DNA from: Paramarasmius palmivorus
Lineage: Eukaryota > Basidiomycota > Agaricomycetes > Agaricales > Marasmiaceae
DNA: 49,504 nt
Assembly: GCA_037176845.1 (NCBI GenBank)
Contig: JAYKXP010000243.1
Location: forward strand, 1 to 49,504
Direction of reading: 5' to 3'
The notes under the pieces are model-generated. The model made no database searches. It saw only the letters and a list, made by a program, of their open reading frames with translations, and was not told where the DNA came from. This document shows positions 32,808 through 44,941 of the stretch, one piece after another. Each line of letters starts with the position of its first letter. Position 1 is the first letter of the stretch. A program made the translations under genes and the position numbers.

Positions 32808-33092
32808 GGTTGGTGTGTTAACGATTCATTCGGTCCGGGGATAGCGGTACATTTGAATCGTAGACATGGAGAGTACGGTAACGGTTGTTCGAGAATAGTA
32901 AAGTGTTCATTTCGATATCAACTTGGTATAAGTTAGGGAAGTTTGGTAACGGTACACTGATAGCGAAATAGGCAAGGAGAGGAACAAGCAGGCAGTTGAA
33001 CAGAGATGGCTTGCATAAATAAGGGACAGCGGGTTTATATGACGCGATATCGGTGCGCTGTTTACGCCCCGGGTTCCAGGTTTATCGTGATA

Positions 33093-34641
33093 TTATGTGG
33101 ATCCTTTGGGCTCCTCTTGTTGTTCAACCACCTCCGGCGACGCAATATTGATAGACTGCACCTGCCCGTCAGTGGTAGTGGTCGTGGGCTCAGGTCGATC
33201 GCCGAATTGAATGTCAGAGAGGTGTCTCGTTTGCAAACTCTCGACATTCTTACCGAGTTTGGCGCGGACCATGATCAGAGTGGGTGCGAAACCCTAGTAG
33301 ATCGAACTTTAGTTAGACGATATGAAGAAGACAGATGGCGTACTCACGGCACTCAGAGTGGTAATTGAAGTGAAATCGAATGGAATACTTTCCAGTGCTA
33401 TTGTATTATTTTCAATCAAAGCGCAGATTTGGAACAGTGGGTAGATAATCCCTGATTCCAGGCTGGACTGGACGATGAGCCGACTTGTGGAATATTGTCG
33501 TTTGACACATACACGATCCTACAGACAGATCCAATAAGTCTGTCGCTTGTATGAATACCATGGGCACGAATTTGTCGGTGGATCCACCAAATGCGTCCAG
33601 CTATGCAGAATGTACCCATGAATTATCACACAGAAGGAAGAGTCGGACGACGCACCCGTCAGAAGTGTCAGTATCAAATTGAACACGGTGTTACCGACAG
33701 TGTATGAGGCAAAGATTGACTCTGCCTGATCGAACAGTTTTTCTCTTTCCATATTGTAGCCAACTGACTCCACTATGGCAGCGATGATCCCTGTGGCTAG
33801 CATGTGTGATGTAAACTTGGAGACTAGTGAATTAGAGAAAAGAGGATAATCGATACCATTTACGATGATTGAGCTTAATATTAAGGGGTACCCAATTTGC
33901 TTGTCGAAGCTCCAGATTGTATAACAGCGATGAATCTAGATGAGGAGTAAGTTAGGTCAGACCAAGTCCCGCCCCATTTTCTCAACCTGCGCGAAGAAGC
34001 ACTCACAAGCATCCACTCTGCCGTGATACTGCCTCCACATTAGTTTCTGCTCCAGCTTGAATATAAAGAGGAAAGCATACCCACTTAAGTAGAACAGGAA
34101 TTGACAATTCAAGCAAACTGAAGTATGGACTAGTCAATAATTGTAAAGGGAAGAGATGCATGTTTACCTTACGTTATGACGGTCCCCCTGACATTATCGA
34201 GTGCAAACTCGATTACAGGTTGATAGTCCTTTGTGGCCACGTCAAAAAGCATGACTGAAATATTGACATTTGCATAGGCAAAAACCCCGACATATATTGT
34301 GGATAGTCCAAACAGGAGAATGGTCAGTGCCAGGTAAAGCTTGCTCTCGGCGCTACTGTCGGGCCTTTGATCATGGTTTCCCATCATGTAGTAGAGATAT
34401 GTCCCGAAGACGAAGATGTAGGTGCCTAATAGAGTTGTGTGCCACGGTGAGCATGGCGGAATTCTTCATGTGGCATGAATCGGCTATACCATAGAAGAAA
34501 TACATAACCTGAGGATCGAAAGATTAGAGCTTGAAAGGGCAAGAAATTCAGCTCGAGACCGACTGATAAGGTGGATATAGGATAAATTACAACGTTTGTA
34601 GTGGACAGCAAAGGTGTGACCTCAGAGTCGAGGGATGCCAT
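33093..34641 (-). CDS. 7TM membrane protein, cassette copy D (best-kept middle exon)
   Basis: ATG at 34639-34641 (MASLDSEVTPLLS). The exon 1 donor is GTCGGT, weaker than the GTAGGT/GTAAGT/GTGCGT of the other copies. Intron 2 is 64 nt. TYIFVFGTYLYYMM, LALTILLFGLSTIYVG and KDYQPVIEFALDNV follow. In this copy the middle exon is open from SIIVNGIDYPLFSNS through VSKFTSHMLATGIIAAIVES to FNLILTLLT, so D probably shows the ancestral frame. Next come RIWWIHRQIRAHGIH, a tail exon ending EVVEQQEEPKGST and TAA at 33093-33095. Function unknown. Confidence 0.7.
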
Positions 34642-35728
34642 GGATTAGGTGGAGAATTATTGTATTAGTGCTGCTATTTAACAGACATTGCAGTTTCGCG
34701 AATCAGTGACTGATCGCACTCGAAATACTTGGTCGTAAAGAGCGGCTCGGGGGCGGTCATAGTACCTGTATAGCGCTGAACAGCAACGAAGTGATATCAT
34801 AGCAGCCTGAAGTAGGCAGCTAAAGCATCTACATCTTGCCGCCGCGAGAGTAATAGCATATCATACAGTATGGACTGCATAACTTCGACTTGAGAAGTAT
34901 ATTAGAAGCACCCTCTAATGAATAGAGTATAAGTACAGAATTCTATAGCCGAAACGAAGGTCGTACCGTTGAAGAAAGCCAGCGCACTGGATTTGTCTCA
35001 AATGAGACGATGAACCATACATGAGACGACCTTGAGCACGTTTCAAACCGCATGCGGCATAAGGACGATATTGTTTAGCTCCGAGAGTGAGTCCTCGGCT
35101 CGATCTGGTAGTTGTTGAAAAAGTCAAAAGTACCTCATTGTCTTCTGTTTCGTCGCGCCGAATCAAACCCAAGGACCTTGAGACAACGAGGTGACTGAGT
35201 TCCAGCGCTGGGTGAACAACCTCCGCTTTGAAGTTGAGACCTGGACGCGTCCGGTCGAAGCTAGGACCGTGAACCTGATACTTTCAAGCCTTCAAATCTG
35301 GCTTGCTGAGGTGGCCGTACTATGAGGAGGCAGGAGACGTGATGGTAGTGGTCAACCAGGACTTCGCATAACCGGCAATTTCCCGGCAATTTCGGCATTT
35401 TTTCCCCCTGACGTCCACGACCATCTCTGCGGGCCCAATCAGCGATGGTACATGTACAGAATGGAATTCTCTACATACTCAATTAGGAGTGATAAGAAAG
35501 GTACGTTTTGAAATATGTTCAATGTTGTTCCTTTCGACTCAACTGCGACCTTCAGATACGTACGGGGTCGACTTTGATCAAATACTACCCAAAATTGCAC
35601 ACAATGTAACGCGGATTTTCAATAAATCACGATTCCTTGACATCTCCACCACTCTCAAGCGTTCTTCCCGATGATGAAGACTGAAAGAAGGGACAGACTG
35701 GCGTACGAGGCAATTGTAGAACGATTCC
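34642..35728. promoter_or_regulatory. Upstream region of 7TM copy D
   Basis: Shared block at 34690-34790 and TATTTAAC about 35 nt upstream of the ATG on the minus strand. Remainder matches unit E more closely than unit A. No gene seen. Confidence 0.4.
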
Positions 35729-35833
35729 ATGCTGCAAAGCACAGTATGTACCACCGCTTTCCGTTTTGCTTCAGCTGGAAGAGCCTTAGTGGTCAGTGAC
35801 TTGTCCCGGAAACTCGACAGAATGGGCTGGAAG
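35729..35833 (+). CDS. Conserved 35-codon leader exon of the cassette, unit D
   Basis: MLQSTVCTTAFRFASAG then RALVVSDLSRKLDRMGWK, ending at donor GTACGG. One codon shorter than units A and B, frame preserved. Confidence 0.4.
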
Positions 35834-35933
35834 GTACGGTTTTGGTTGATATCCTGCATACTTAGCTCTCACGAAGTCGAGTTGTAGCGTCTCTCCCTCA
35901 TATGCATTGTCATTACCGTTCGAAGATCTCGAC

Positions 35934-37136
35934 CTCTATAGCCTTCCATGCATTTCTCGCCAGAGCATTTTCTGGGATCAAGCTCGCTGCGAAATTTCTG
36001 TTTCCAGATCCCAACACCGTTAGAAGTCAGCGTCACAGCTTCCGTGATTCGACCTCATTCTTTGGCACGGGGATCAACTCAAAATCCACATGGACCAAAC
36101 ACGTAGCGCGCGGTTCATGGGCTAGGCTGTTTCGTATCATGATAGCATATTCAGTTTTACGACCGAGACGTGATACAGATCGTCGAACTATCAGTTCAAG
36201 CCCAGGAAGTCTTCATTGCGGAGGTGACTCGAATCTTGGGGCAGTGGAACTTGATTCGCGGCCTTCGTAATTCCAGCTAGCGATGACTAAAGCTCTTGAA
36301 CTACTACTTCCAACACACTTCCTTGCCATCGACCTGAGGCTGGCGCTGAGCAAACTGCTCGATTCCTCGACCCCGACTGAACCATCGTCGCTCCTGTAAC
36401 CACGTTATCTGTAGGTCCTCAAGTGACTCGTCATTATGCGCCCAGGCCAACGATTCATACTCAGTGTCATGTACTTTATCTATATTACATTTCACGCATC
36501 GCTTCCGATATGCCGTACGGTCCATACCAACTCTGTACCAAGGCATATACATCTTTCTCAGCTCTACACGACACTCAACTCAACGTCAATCCTATTCGTT
36601 ATATTCATGATATCCGTCGTGTTTTACACTATTTGATCTATCAACTGGGCTACCTTTTTGTTCGATATTACCAGTCAGATACGCATCCATGGGACCAATG
36701 AATCGTGAACTCAGACTGCGTCACAAAAGCGGCTCCAACGAACACACCAAGAGCCCACCAAAGAGGTGGGAATAGGACGACACCCACTTCGTACTTCCGT
36801 GAATAAGGTGAATCAAACAAGCTGGTGATCTCGCCGCTCTTCGAAAGATGTACACTTGAATCGTGTCTGTACATGCGGACGGTAGCTCAAGGAATACTGT
36901 TCATTTCAATACCAACTTGATATAAGTTAGGGAAGTTCACTGGCAGCGAAACAGATAAGAACGGGAACAAGCAGGCAACGAAGATGGGCAAGGAACCGGC
37001 TTTGGCACGGCGAGTATGGGAAAGTAATAGTAAATACAGGGGTACGTAGCACGAGCTGGATTTCCAGTAATAAATAAGGGGTAGCGGATTTATACGACGC
37101 AATATTGGTGCGCTCTTTAAGCTCCGCGTTCGAGGT
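35934..37136. repeat. SSADH-leader remnant, segment X and spacer of unit E
   Basis: 35940-36060 encodes FHAFLARAFSGIKLAAKFLF and VRSQRHSFRDSTS, as in unit B. Segment X (36050-36440) follows with no dehydrogenase. 36440-36660 recurs, decayed, at 40220-40500. 36691-36733 is an inverted near-copy of 27078-27120. The rest resembles the spacer before the other 7TM copies. No intact gene. Confidence 0.5.
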
Positions 37137-38644
37137 TTACATTATACGGCCTTCGGAATCCTCTTGATGTTCAACCACCTCCGTCGGTGCAATAGTGATA
37201 GATTGCACCTGCGCGTCAGTTGTAGTGGTCGTGGGCTCAGGTTGATCACCGAACTGAATGTCAGAGAGGTGTCTCGTTTGGAAACTCTCGACGTTTTTAC
37301 CGAGTTTGGCGCGGACCATGATGAGAGTGGGTGCGAATCCCTATAATCGAACTTTGGTTAGATAGTATAAAGAGGACAGATGGCGTACTCACGGCACTCA
37401 GACCGATAATGGAACTGAAATCAAATGGAAGACTTTCCAATGTTGTTGTATTAGTTTCAACCAAGCCGCAAATCTGGAGCAATGGGTAGAGAATCCCTGA
37501 TTCCAGGCTGTACTGATCGATGAGCCGACTTGCGAAATATTGTTATTTGACACCTACACGATCCTACAGACGGACCCAATAAGTCTATCGCTTGTATGAA
37601 TACCATGGGCACGAATTTGTCGGTGGATCCACCAAATGCGTCCAGCTATGCAGAGTTACTTATGAACTATCACACAGAAGGAAGACGCACCCGTCAGAAG
37701 TGTCAGTATCAAATTGAACACGGTGCTACCGATACCGTATGAAAAATTGATTATTGTTGCCTGATCGTTCAGTTTTGGTCCTTCCATATTGTAGCCAACT
37801 GACTCCAATATGGCACCAATGATCCCTGTGGCTAGCATGCGTGATGTAAACTTAGAGACCGGTGAAGTAGAGGAGAGAGAATACCGTTTACGATGATTGA
37901 GCCTAATATCAAAAGGAAACTGATTCGCTTGTCGAAGCTCCAGATTGTATAACAGCGATGGATCTAGATTAGGATCACGTTAAGTCAGACCAGGTCTCGC
38001 TTCGATTTTGTTATGCTGCGCGAAGAAGCACTAACAAGCATCCACTCTGCCGTGATACTGCCTCCAAATTAGCTTCTGCTCTAGCTTGAATATAAAGAGG
38101 AAAGCATACCCACTTAAGTAGAACAGGAATTGATTCTCCAAGGAAACTGAAGTATGGACCAGTCAAAAATTGTAAAAGGAGATGCATGTTTCTCTTACAT
38201 GATGACTGTCTCCTTGACATAATCCGGTGCAAATAGAGGTTGCTTGCTGACCACGTCAAAAAGTACGATCGTAAGATCGACAATGTCCGCGGTATAAACC
38301 CCGACATGTATTGTGCATAGTCCGAATAGGAGGATGGTCAGGCCCAGGTAAAGCTTGCTCTCAGTGGTGGTACTGTTTGCCTGTTGATCACGGTTTCGCA
38401 TCATGTAGAGGTATGTCCCGAAAAGAAAGGCGTAGGTACCTATGACATGGTGAGCGTGGCAGAATCACGTGTTTGGCATGAAACGGCTATACCATAGAAG
38501 AAGTACATAACCTGATAATCGAATCAGAGTTTGAAAGGGCAAAAAAAAATTCAGCTTGGAACTTACAGAGAAGGAGGATATAGGATCGATCACAATGCTT
38601 GCAGTGGAGAGGAAAGGTGCGAGCGCTGAGTCGGGGGATGCCAT
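37137..38644 (-). CDS. 7TM membrane protein, cassette copy E
   Basis: ATG at 38642-38644 (MASPDSALAPFLS); exon 1 donor GTAAGT; intron 2 ends CATAG and joins YG to TYAFLFGTYLYMMRNRD. LGLTILLFGLCTIHVGVYT follows. The loop after VVSKQ is altered (LFAPDYVKETVIM against KDYQPLIEF in the others). Downstream FNLILTLLTG and the tail LIMVRAKLGKNVESFQTRHL, stop at 37137. The middle exon has the same 29-nt spacing as copies A and B, so its frame there is uncertain. Confidence 0.65.
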
Positions 38645-39673
38645 GGATTAGATGGGGAATGATCGCATTGCTACTCCGCAGTTTCACGGATCAGTGTCTG
38701 ATCGCACTCGAAATACTTGGTCGTAAACAGAGGCGCGATCATAGTACCGATATAGCGCTAAACAGCAACGAAGTGATATGGATGCTTGAACACTGAGATG
38801 ATAGGCAGCTAAATCATCTACAACTTACCACGGTGAGAGGAATAATATTATACAGTGTGCACCGTATGACAAGTTCGACCTGAGAACTATACTAGAAGCA
38901 ACTTGCATTAGACAGAACATTAGTATAGATTTCAAAAGTCAAAGCCGAGGCCGTACCTTTGAAGGAAGCCAGCACATTGGATCTGTCTCAAATGAGACGA
39001 TGAACTGTACACGGGATGACCTCGAGCACGTTTCGAACCGCATGCGGCATAAGGACGATATTGTTTGTGTAGAGCTGAGGCCAGTGAGTCCTCTGCTCAA
39101 TCTGGTAGTTATTGGGAAAGCCAAAAATACCTCGTTGTCTGTTTCGTTGCACCGAATCACGCTCAACGAGCTCGAGACGACACGGTAATTGAGTTACAGC
39201 GCTGAGTGAACAATCTCCGCCTTGAAGTTGAGACGTGGACGCTGTACGGTCAAAGCTAGGGCCTGTGGACCTGATGCTTCGAAGCCTTCAAATCTGGCTT
39301 GCTGAGGTGGCCGTACTATGGGGAGGCAGGAGACGTGGTGGTCAACCAGAACTTCGCGTAACCGGCAATTTCTCCGCAATTTTTTTCCTGACGTCGACGA
39401 CGACCATCTCTGTGGGCCCTATCATGGTACATATACAGAATGGACTTCTCTACAAAGTCAATTAGGAATGGTAAGGAAGGTACGTTTTGAAATATGTTCA
39501 ATGTTGTTCCTTTTGACTCAACTGCGACCTTCAGATACCTTGATCAAATAATAACGCGGATTTTCAATAAATCATGATTCCTTGATATCTTCACCACTCC
39601 CAAGCGTTCTTCCCGATGATGAATACTGAAACAAGGGGCACGCTGATGTTCGAGGCAATTGTAGAATGATTCC
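38645..39673. promoter_or_regulatory. Upstream region of 7TM copy E
   Basis: Shared block at 38690-38780. 39290-39420 carries a short form of the CTTGCTGAGGTGGCCGTACT block shared with unit D. No gene seen. Confidence 0.4.
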
Positions 39674-39758
39674 ATGGCTGCGAACCGCAGTATGTCTGGC
39701 AAGCAGAGAGCCTTGGTGGTCGCCGTTGTCGTGGAAGCTCGATAGAATGGACTGGAAG
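39674..39758 (+). pseudogene. Leader exon of the cassette, unit E (broken)
   Basis: Homologous to 35729-35833 (GGCAAGCAGAGAGCCTTGGTGG core, GTACGA donor), but with an extra G after the ATG and a deletion that removes about 20 nt, so the frame is lost. Confidence 0.5.
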
Positions 39759-39789
39759 GTACGATTTTGGTTGGTATTCCACCTATCCA

Positions 39790-41077
39790 GCACTCACGAA
39801 CTCACGTTGTAGTGTCTCTTCTTCATTGCTACCTCGACCTCCGTAACCTTCTCCCATTCCACGCACTTCTCAAAACATTTCATGGAATCTAGCTGTGCTC
39901 ACCGTGAACGTTCGCATTCGCAAACCAGTGTTTTATTCCCAAATCCCGCCTTCGAAGTCTTCCATGATTCAATATCAAAACTAGATCTCGCTCTTAACTC
40001 AAAACCCACATGGACCCAACACGCAGCGCGCGGTTCATAGGAGCAGGCTGTTTCGTATCATGATGGTGTATTCGGCTTTATGACTGGGATGCGATACAGG
40101 TCGTCGAAATATCAGTTCAAGCCGCGATTCCTCAGGACTGCTCGTATCCTAGCCCTCGACTGGACCGACATTGCTCCTGTAACTACTTTATCTGTATGTC
40201 CTCAAGTGACTCGTTGTTATTCACCCAGGCTGACATTTTGTACTTAGGCCATGTACTCGACTCCATCTACGGTACGCTTCACGCATTGCTTCCCGATAAT
40301 TCGTGCCAACATCAGCATATAGATCTTTCTCTTTGGAATGTACCTCGAGCTTCTGCACGACACTCAACTCCGCAAAACCTGAAATTTGGAAGCCCAGTGA
40401 CTGGACCCAAACCCAGCTTAAGCATAACGGCAATCTATTCCTTCTATTTGTCGTGTTCTACGCTATCCAATCTATCGGCCGAGCTACCTTTTTGCTCGAT
40501 ATTACCAAGAATAGAGCAAGCCTTCATACGGACACACGCGCGATTCAAATCCGGGTTCAACGTTCAATTATCGCGGGAGTACCACAACCTTTGTGCTCTC
40601 CTGGTGTTGATGCTCGTGTCCTTTTCGCCTAGCTACCATCAAGTCCGAGATCCTAATCCCTACCAATACGCAAGCTAAAGCTATTCTCGTTTGATTTCTT
40701 TGATTATGGAAGAAAGAGCGTAAGCGGCCCCTAGTACCAGACGGAGACGAAGAGTGTAGCAACCGAAATGAACGTCTTGTATGTGGCCTAGTTGTTGGCG
40801 TTCCGAAATGAATACGAGTGCAAGCGCTAAACCGACTCGTGATGTGGTAAAGTCCTCCATCTTCGCCTCAAACTCGGAAGGTTGTTATCGCGCAAGACGT
40901 GGCAGCGTACTACTAGTAGTCGTTTTCCAGTTGAATGAACTTTAACCTGATATATATCCTCTTTCAATAAGGTTGACTGGCTCGGTACTCGTGCTTCTGA
41001 CCGCGCAGGTTGCGTGAGAATTACCATTTTTAGAAACCACTTGCGAACAATAGCGATTGTGTTTGCTCATAAAACGC
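39790..41077. other. Right edge of the array and upstream region of the M16 gene
   Basis: 39870-40230 holds decayed leader and segment X sequence; 40220-40500 resembles 36440-36660. A 160-codon open frame (40196-40678) lies over this repeat and is not supported. TATATAT at 40951-40957, about 125 nt before the M16 start, may be its TATA element. Confidence 0.4.
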
Positions 41078-44000
41078 ATGTTGCAATTGGGCAGGTTGAG
41101 GCATTTTCTCACTGCGCCCACCCTTCGTCCCACATCTTACACTCGCCGACGACATAACGCTACAATGGCTATAGACTCAACTCTCTGGAAACGCGTAGAC
41201 CCCGGCAACGGTATACCACCCTACTCGGTCTTTGTAAAGCCAATCGAAAAGTCGCAGCAAGATGATAGAGAATATAGGATTATAAAGTTGGAGAATGGGC
41301 TCGAAGCGACTCTGGTGCATGATGCGAAAGCAGACAAGGCTGCTGCTAGTTTGGATGTAGCTGTTGGGCATTTATCTGATCCAGTGAGTGGCCACATACC
41401 TCTAGTACCAACCAGAAATCTAATGACAATGTATAGGACGATATGCCTGGAATGGCTCATTTTTGTGAACATTTGTTATTCATGGTTAGCGCTACACTTC
41501 TCCAAGTACAACCCAAACGCTAACCCAAACCACTGCACAGGGCACAGAAAACTTTCCCAAAGAAAACGAATACTCTGAATACCTCTCCAAAAACAACGGC
41601 CATTCCAACGCCTTCACCTCCGTCTCAAACACAAACTACTACTTCAACGTCTCCACCTCCCACCTAACCGGCGCTCTCGCACGTTTCTCAGCGTTCTTCC
41701 ACTGTCCACTCTTCAGCCCGTCCTGTACATCCCGCGAATTAAACGCTGTGGATTCAGAGCATAGGAAGAACCACCAAGCGGATTTATGGAGAGTTTTTCA
41801 GTTGAACAAGCATTTGACGAAACCAGGCCATCCATGGAACAAATTCGGTAGTGGGAATCGCGAGTCGTTGAGTCAACATGCGAAGGAGTTGAAGACAAAA
41901 GGAAAACTACCTACGAATGGTATCCCAGACGCTGACAACAAAACACTACAAATCCCACCATCACCTATACCTTCTCGAATGGCATCCCCTACACCATCAG
42001 ACATCTCCACCTCCAGCGAGAACGAAGCAGACGGTGGCGCTGTCGGCCGCGAAACCCGTCGTCGTCTCGTCGAATGGTGGTCAAACGAATACTGCGCAAG
42101 CCGTATGCATCTCTGCGTCCTAGGCAAAGACTCCCTCGATTCCTTATCCACGATGGTCTCTAAACTCTTCTCACCGATCCCAAATCGCGGTTTGGATCCC
42201 CTGCCGACGGTTAATGACCATCCGTTCGGTGAGAAGGAGAAGGGAACAGTGGTACAGGTACAGACGATTATGAACTTGCATATGATGGAGATTTCGTTTC
42301 CGTTGGAACCGCAAGCGGGGAATTGGAGGTATAAACCAGCAAACTTCATCGCTCATCTCGTCGGACACGAAGGCCCTGGATCATTGTTATCGTTCTTGAA
42401 AGAGAAACGCCTCGCTTCAGGTTTAAGCAGCGGTCCTCAACCTCTCGGAAGAGGATTCGATATGTTTCGTATTACGATTGAGCTTACGCAACAAGGGTTC
42501 CGTACGTCCTTTCCTCTTCCTTCCCCTTCCTTGCGTCGTAACTAACGCACTCCCACAGAAAACTATCAAGCAGTAATCCTCGCCACATTCAAATACCTCA
42601 GCCTCCTGCGCTCCCAGACCTCTTTCGACGCATACCACCAAGAAGAAATCGCCACCATCTCTTCTACCCGTTTCCGGTTCATCGAAAAACGTAAACCAGA
42701 CGACTACGCGACGCGTGTTGCGGAGAATATGGCGAAGCCGTACCCTAGGGAACTGCTTCTTCAGGCGCCCAGCGTTACGTGGAATTGGAGTGAAGATGGC
42801 GGTGTAGGCGGTGAGGAAAAGGTGAAAGAGTACCTTAGAGCGTTCAGAGTCGAGAATGCACGAGCGGTGTTGATGGGTAAAGCCGAGGAGTTGGCTAAAG
42901 TGCGCACTTTTGGGGGTGCTGGGGGTGCATGGGAAGAGGAGCCGTGGTATGGGACGAAGTATCGTGTTGAGAGGTTTCCAGAGGAGTTTGTTAAAGCTGT
43001 AAGTTTTTTGTGTTGTTTGGGGGAGATGGGCGCTAACGGTGGTTTGGGGTAGTGTGGAGACAACACGCCGATCCAAGAGATGTTCCTACCGGGCCCGAAT
43101 CAGTTTATACCACAGAATTTGGAGGTGGATAAGAAGGATGTTGAGTCTGTACGTTGTCTTCCTTTCTCTCTTATGTATTGGGGTGCTGACATTGGTTGGG
43201 GGCTGTAGCCTACACGTCGCCCGCACCTCATTTGGGACACCTCGCTCTGCAGAGTGTGGCATAAGAAAGATGATAGGTTTTGGGTTCCTAAAGCTCATGT
43301 TATCATTGATATCCGAAGGTGACTATACCTGCCTATTCACTTTTTCTAACTCTGTGCTGATGATACACCTCGTCCAGCCGATTCGCAGACCCATCGCCTC
43401 GTTCAACAGTCCTTACCCGGTACGCACTCACCCATCTTTCCAAGCCTACTCTTTACTAACTGACTCACCCTAATACAGCCTCTTCACGGACCTAATAACC
43501 GACTCCCTCGTCGAATTCTCCTACGACGCCGACCTCGCCGGGCTCTCATACACCTGCACCTCCCATCCCAAAGGCCTCTACGTCGCTCTCCAGGGGTACA
43601 ACGACAAGCTCACCAACCTCGTCTCTACCGTGCTCGAGCGCGTCAAAACACTCAAAGTGAAGCCGGAGAGGTTGGCGGTGGTTAAAGAGCAGAATAAGAA
43701 GAACTGGGAAAACTTTTTCATGAATCAGAGTTATCAATTAGCAACTTATTATACGAGTTGGTTGATGTCGGAAAAGGCGTGGAGGATTGAGGAGTTGCTT
43801 GGGGAGTTGGATGGTGCGTTCCCTGCTTTTCTTTTCTTTTTTGGGGTTTTGGGTGTGCTGACGGGGTGTGGATAGGTATCACACCAGAGGAAGTGGAACA
43901 ACATGGGTTTTATATCCTCTCGCAGGTGCATATGGATATATTGGTTATTGGGAATATGACGCAGGATGTAGGTGTTTTCTGTGCTTCCTTGTTGAAGCAT

Positions 44001-44941
44001 GGCTTTCTGATGTTCTTGGTTCTTGGATAGCAAGCAGCCGAGATCGCCGAATTAGCGGAGAAAGACGTAGGAAGTCTCAAAGACGGTTTACAACCGAGTG
44101 ATTTGAATGAATACGCGCTTGTTCTTCCACCTGGTATGCTTATTTCGCTTTTGTTGGCGTTGGCTGAACTCATGTCGGGAACTCGTAACAGGAAGCAACT
44201 TTGTCTACTCAACTGACGTGCGCAACCCCGCTCAGACCAACAACGCTATAACCTACTACACCCACATCGGGCCCATGAATAACCAACGCCTCCGCGTCGT
44301 CTCTGCTTTGCTCACCCAGATCATGACCGAACCCGCTTTCAACGTCTTACGCACAAAGGAACAACTCGGTTACATCGTTTCCTGCGGCGGATTGTTACTC
44401 CCCGGTTCGACGTTGAAGGGTATCAGGGTTATCGTGCAGAGTGAGAAGACCCCGGGGTACTTAGAGAAAAGGGTTGAAGCGTTTTTGGATTACATGAAGA
44501 ATACGATTGAGGAGATGTCGGAAGAGGAGTTTGGGGAACAGAAAGAGGGTTTGGAGAAGAGGTGGAGAGAGGAGTATAAGAATTTGGGAGAGGAAAGCGG
44601 CGGTTTTATTATTCGTGTGTGAGGTGGATCGTGGGAATTTTATCAGACGTGAGTGCTTTGAATTTGTTAAATGGTGGGGTTGGTTTGCTGATGGTTTGTT
44701 TGGGACAGGTGAAAACGTATGCGGAACAGTTTTGAAGGATGTGAAGAAGGATCTGAAGTGTTCAAGTGTTTCATTGAGTATGTGCATCCTTCGTCAAGAC
44801 ACGAGCGAAGCTTTCGGTGCATATGCACGCCAAGAGGCCCCCACGAAGAGAGTCAGCGCTGCTGCCTCGGAGGCGTTTGGGAAGCTGGTTCAGGATGCGA
44901 ATCTCAGCCTGACTCCGTACTTTCCGAGAAGACACCCCTAG
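41078..44941 (+). CDS. M16 family metallopeptidase (insulysin / Ste23-like), C-terminus frameshifted
   Basis: Exons with consistent phases: 41078-41383, 41437-41484, 41541-42501, 42559-42998, 43053-43148, 43209-43318, 43378-43419, 43479-43813, 43876-43967, 44031-44133, 44192-about 44648 and 44709-44941. Zinc motif HFCEH at residues 110-114, second Glu in AVDSEHRKN, and the insulysin landmarks GTENFPKENEYSEYL, FGSGNRESL, GHEGPGSLLS, RTKEQLGYIVSCGG and KRWREEYKNL. It degrades small peptides in the cytosol or mitochondria; yeast Ste23 and human IDE are relatives. A Pro/Ser-rich insert of about 50 residues lies after FGSGNRESL. Two starts are possible: ATG 41078 gives a basic leader (MLQLGRLRHFLTAPTLRPTS); ATG 41165 gives MAIDSTLWKRVDPG. 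From about 44590 to 44845 the reading frame needs several 1-nt corrections and meets TGA at 44620. Confidence 0.88.

Noticed and set aside
40196..40678. 160-codon plus-strand frame before the M16 gene
   Set aside because: It overlaps repeat sequence shared with 36440-36660, where the frame is not kept.
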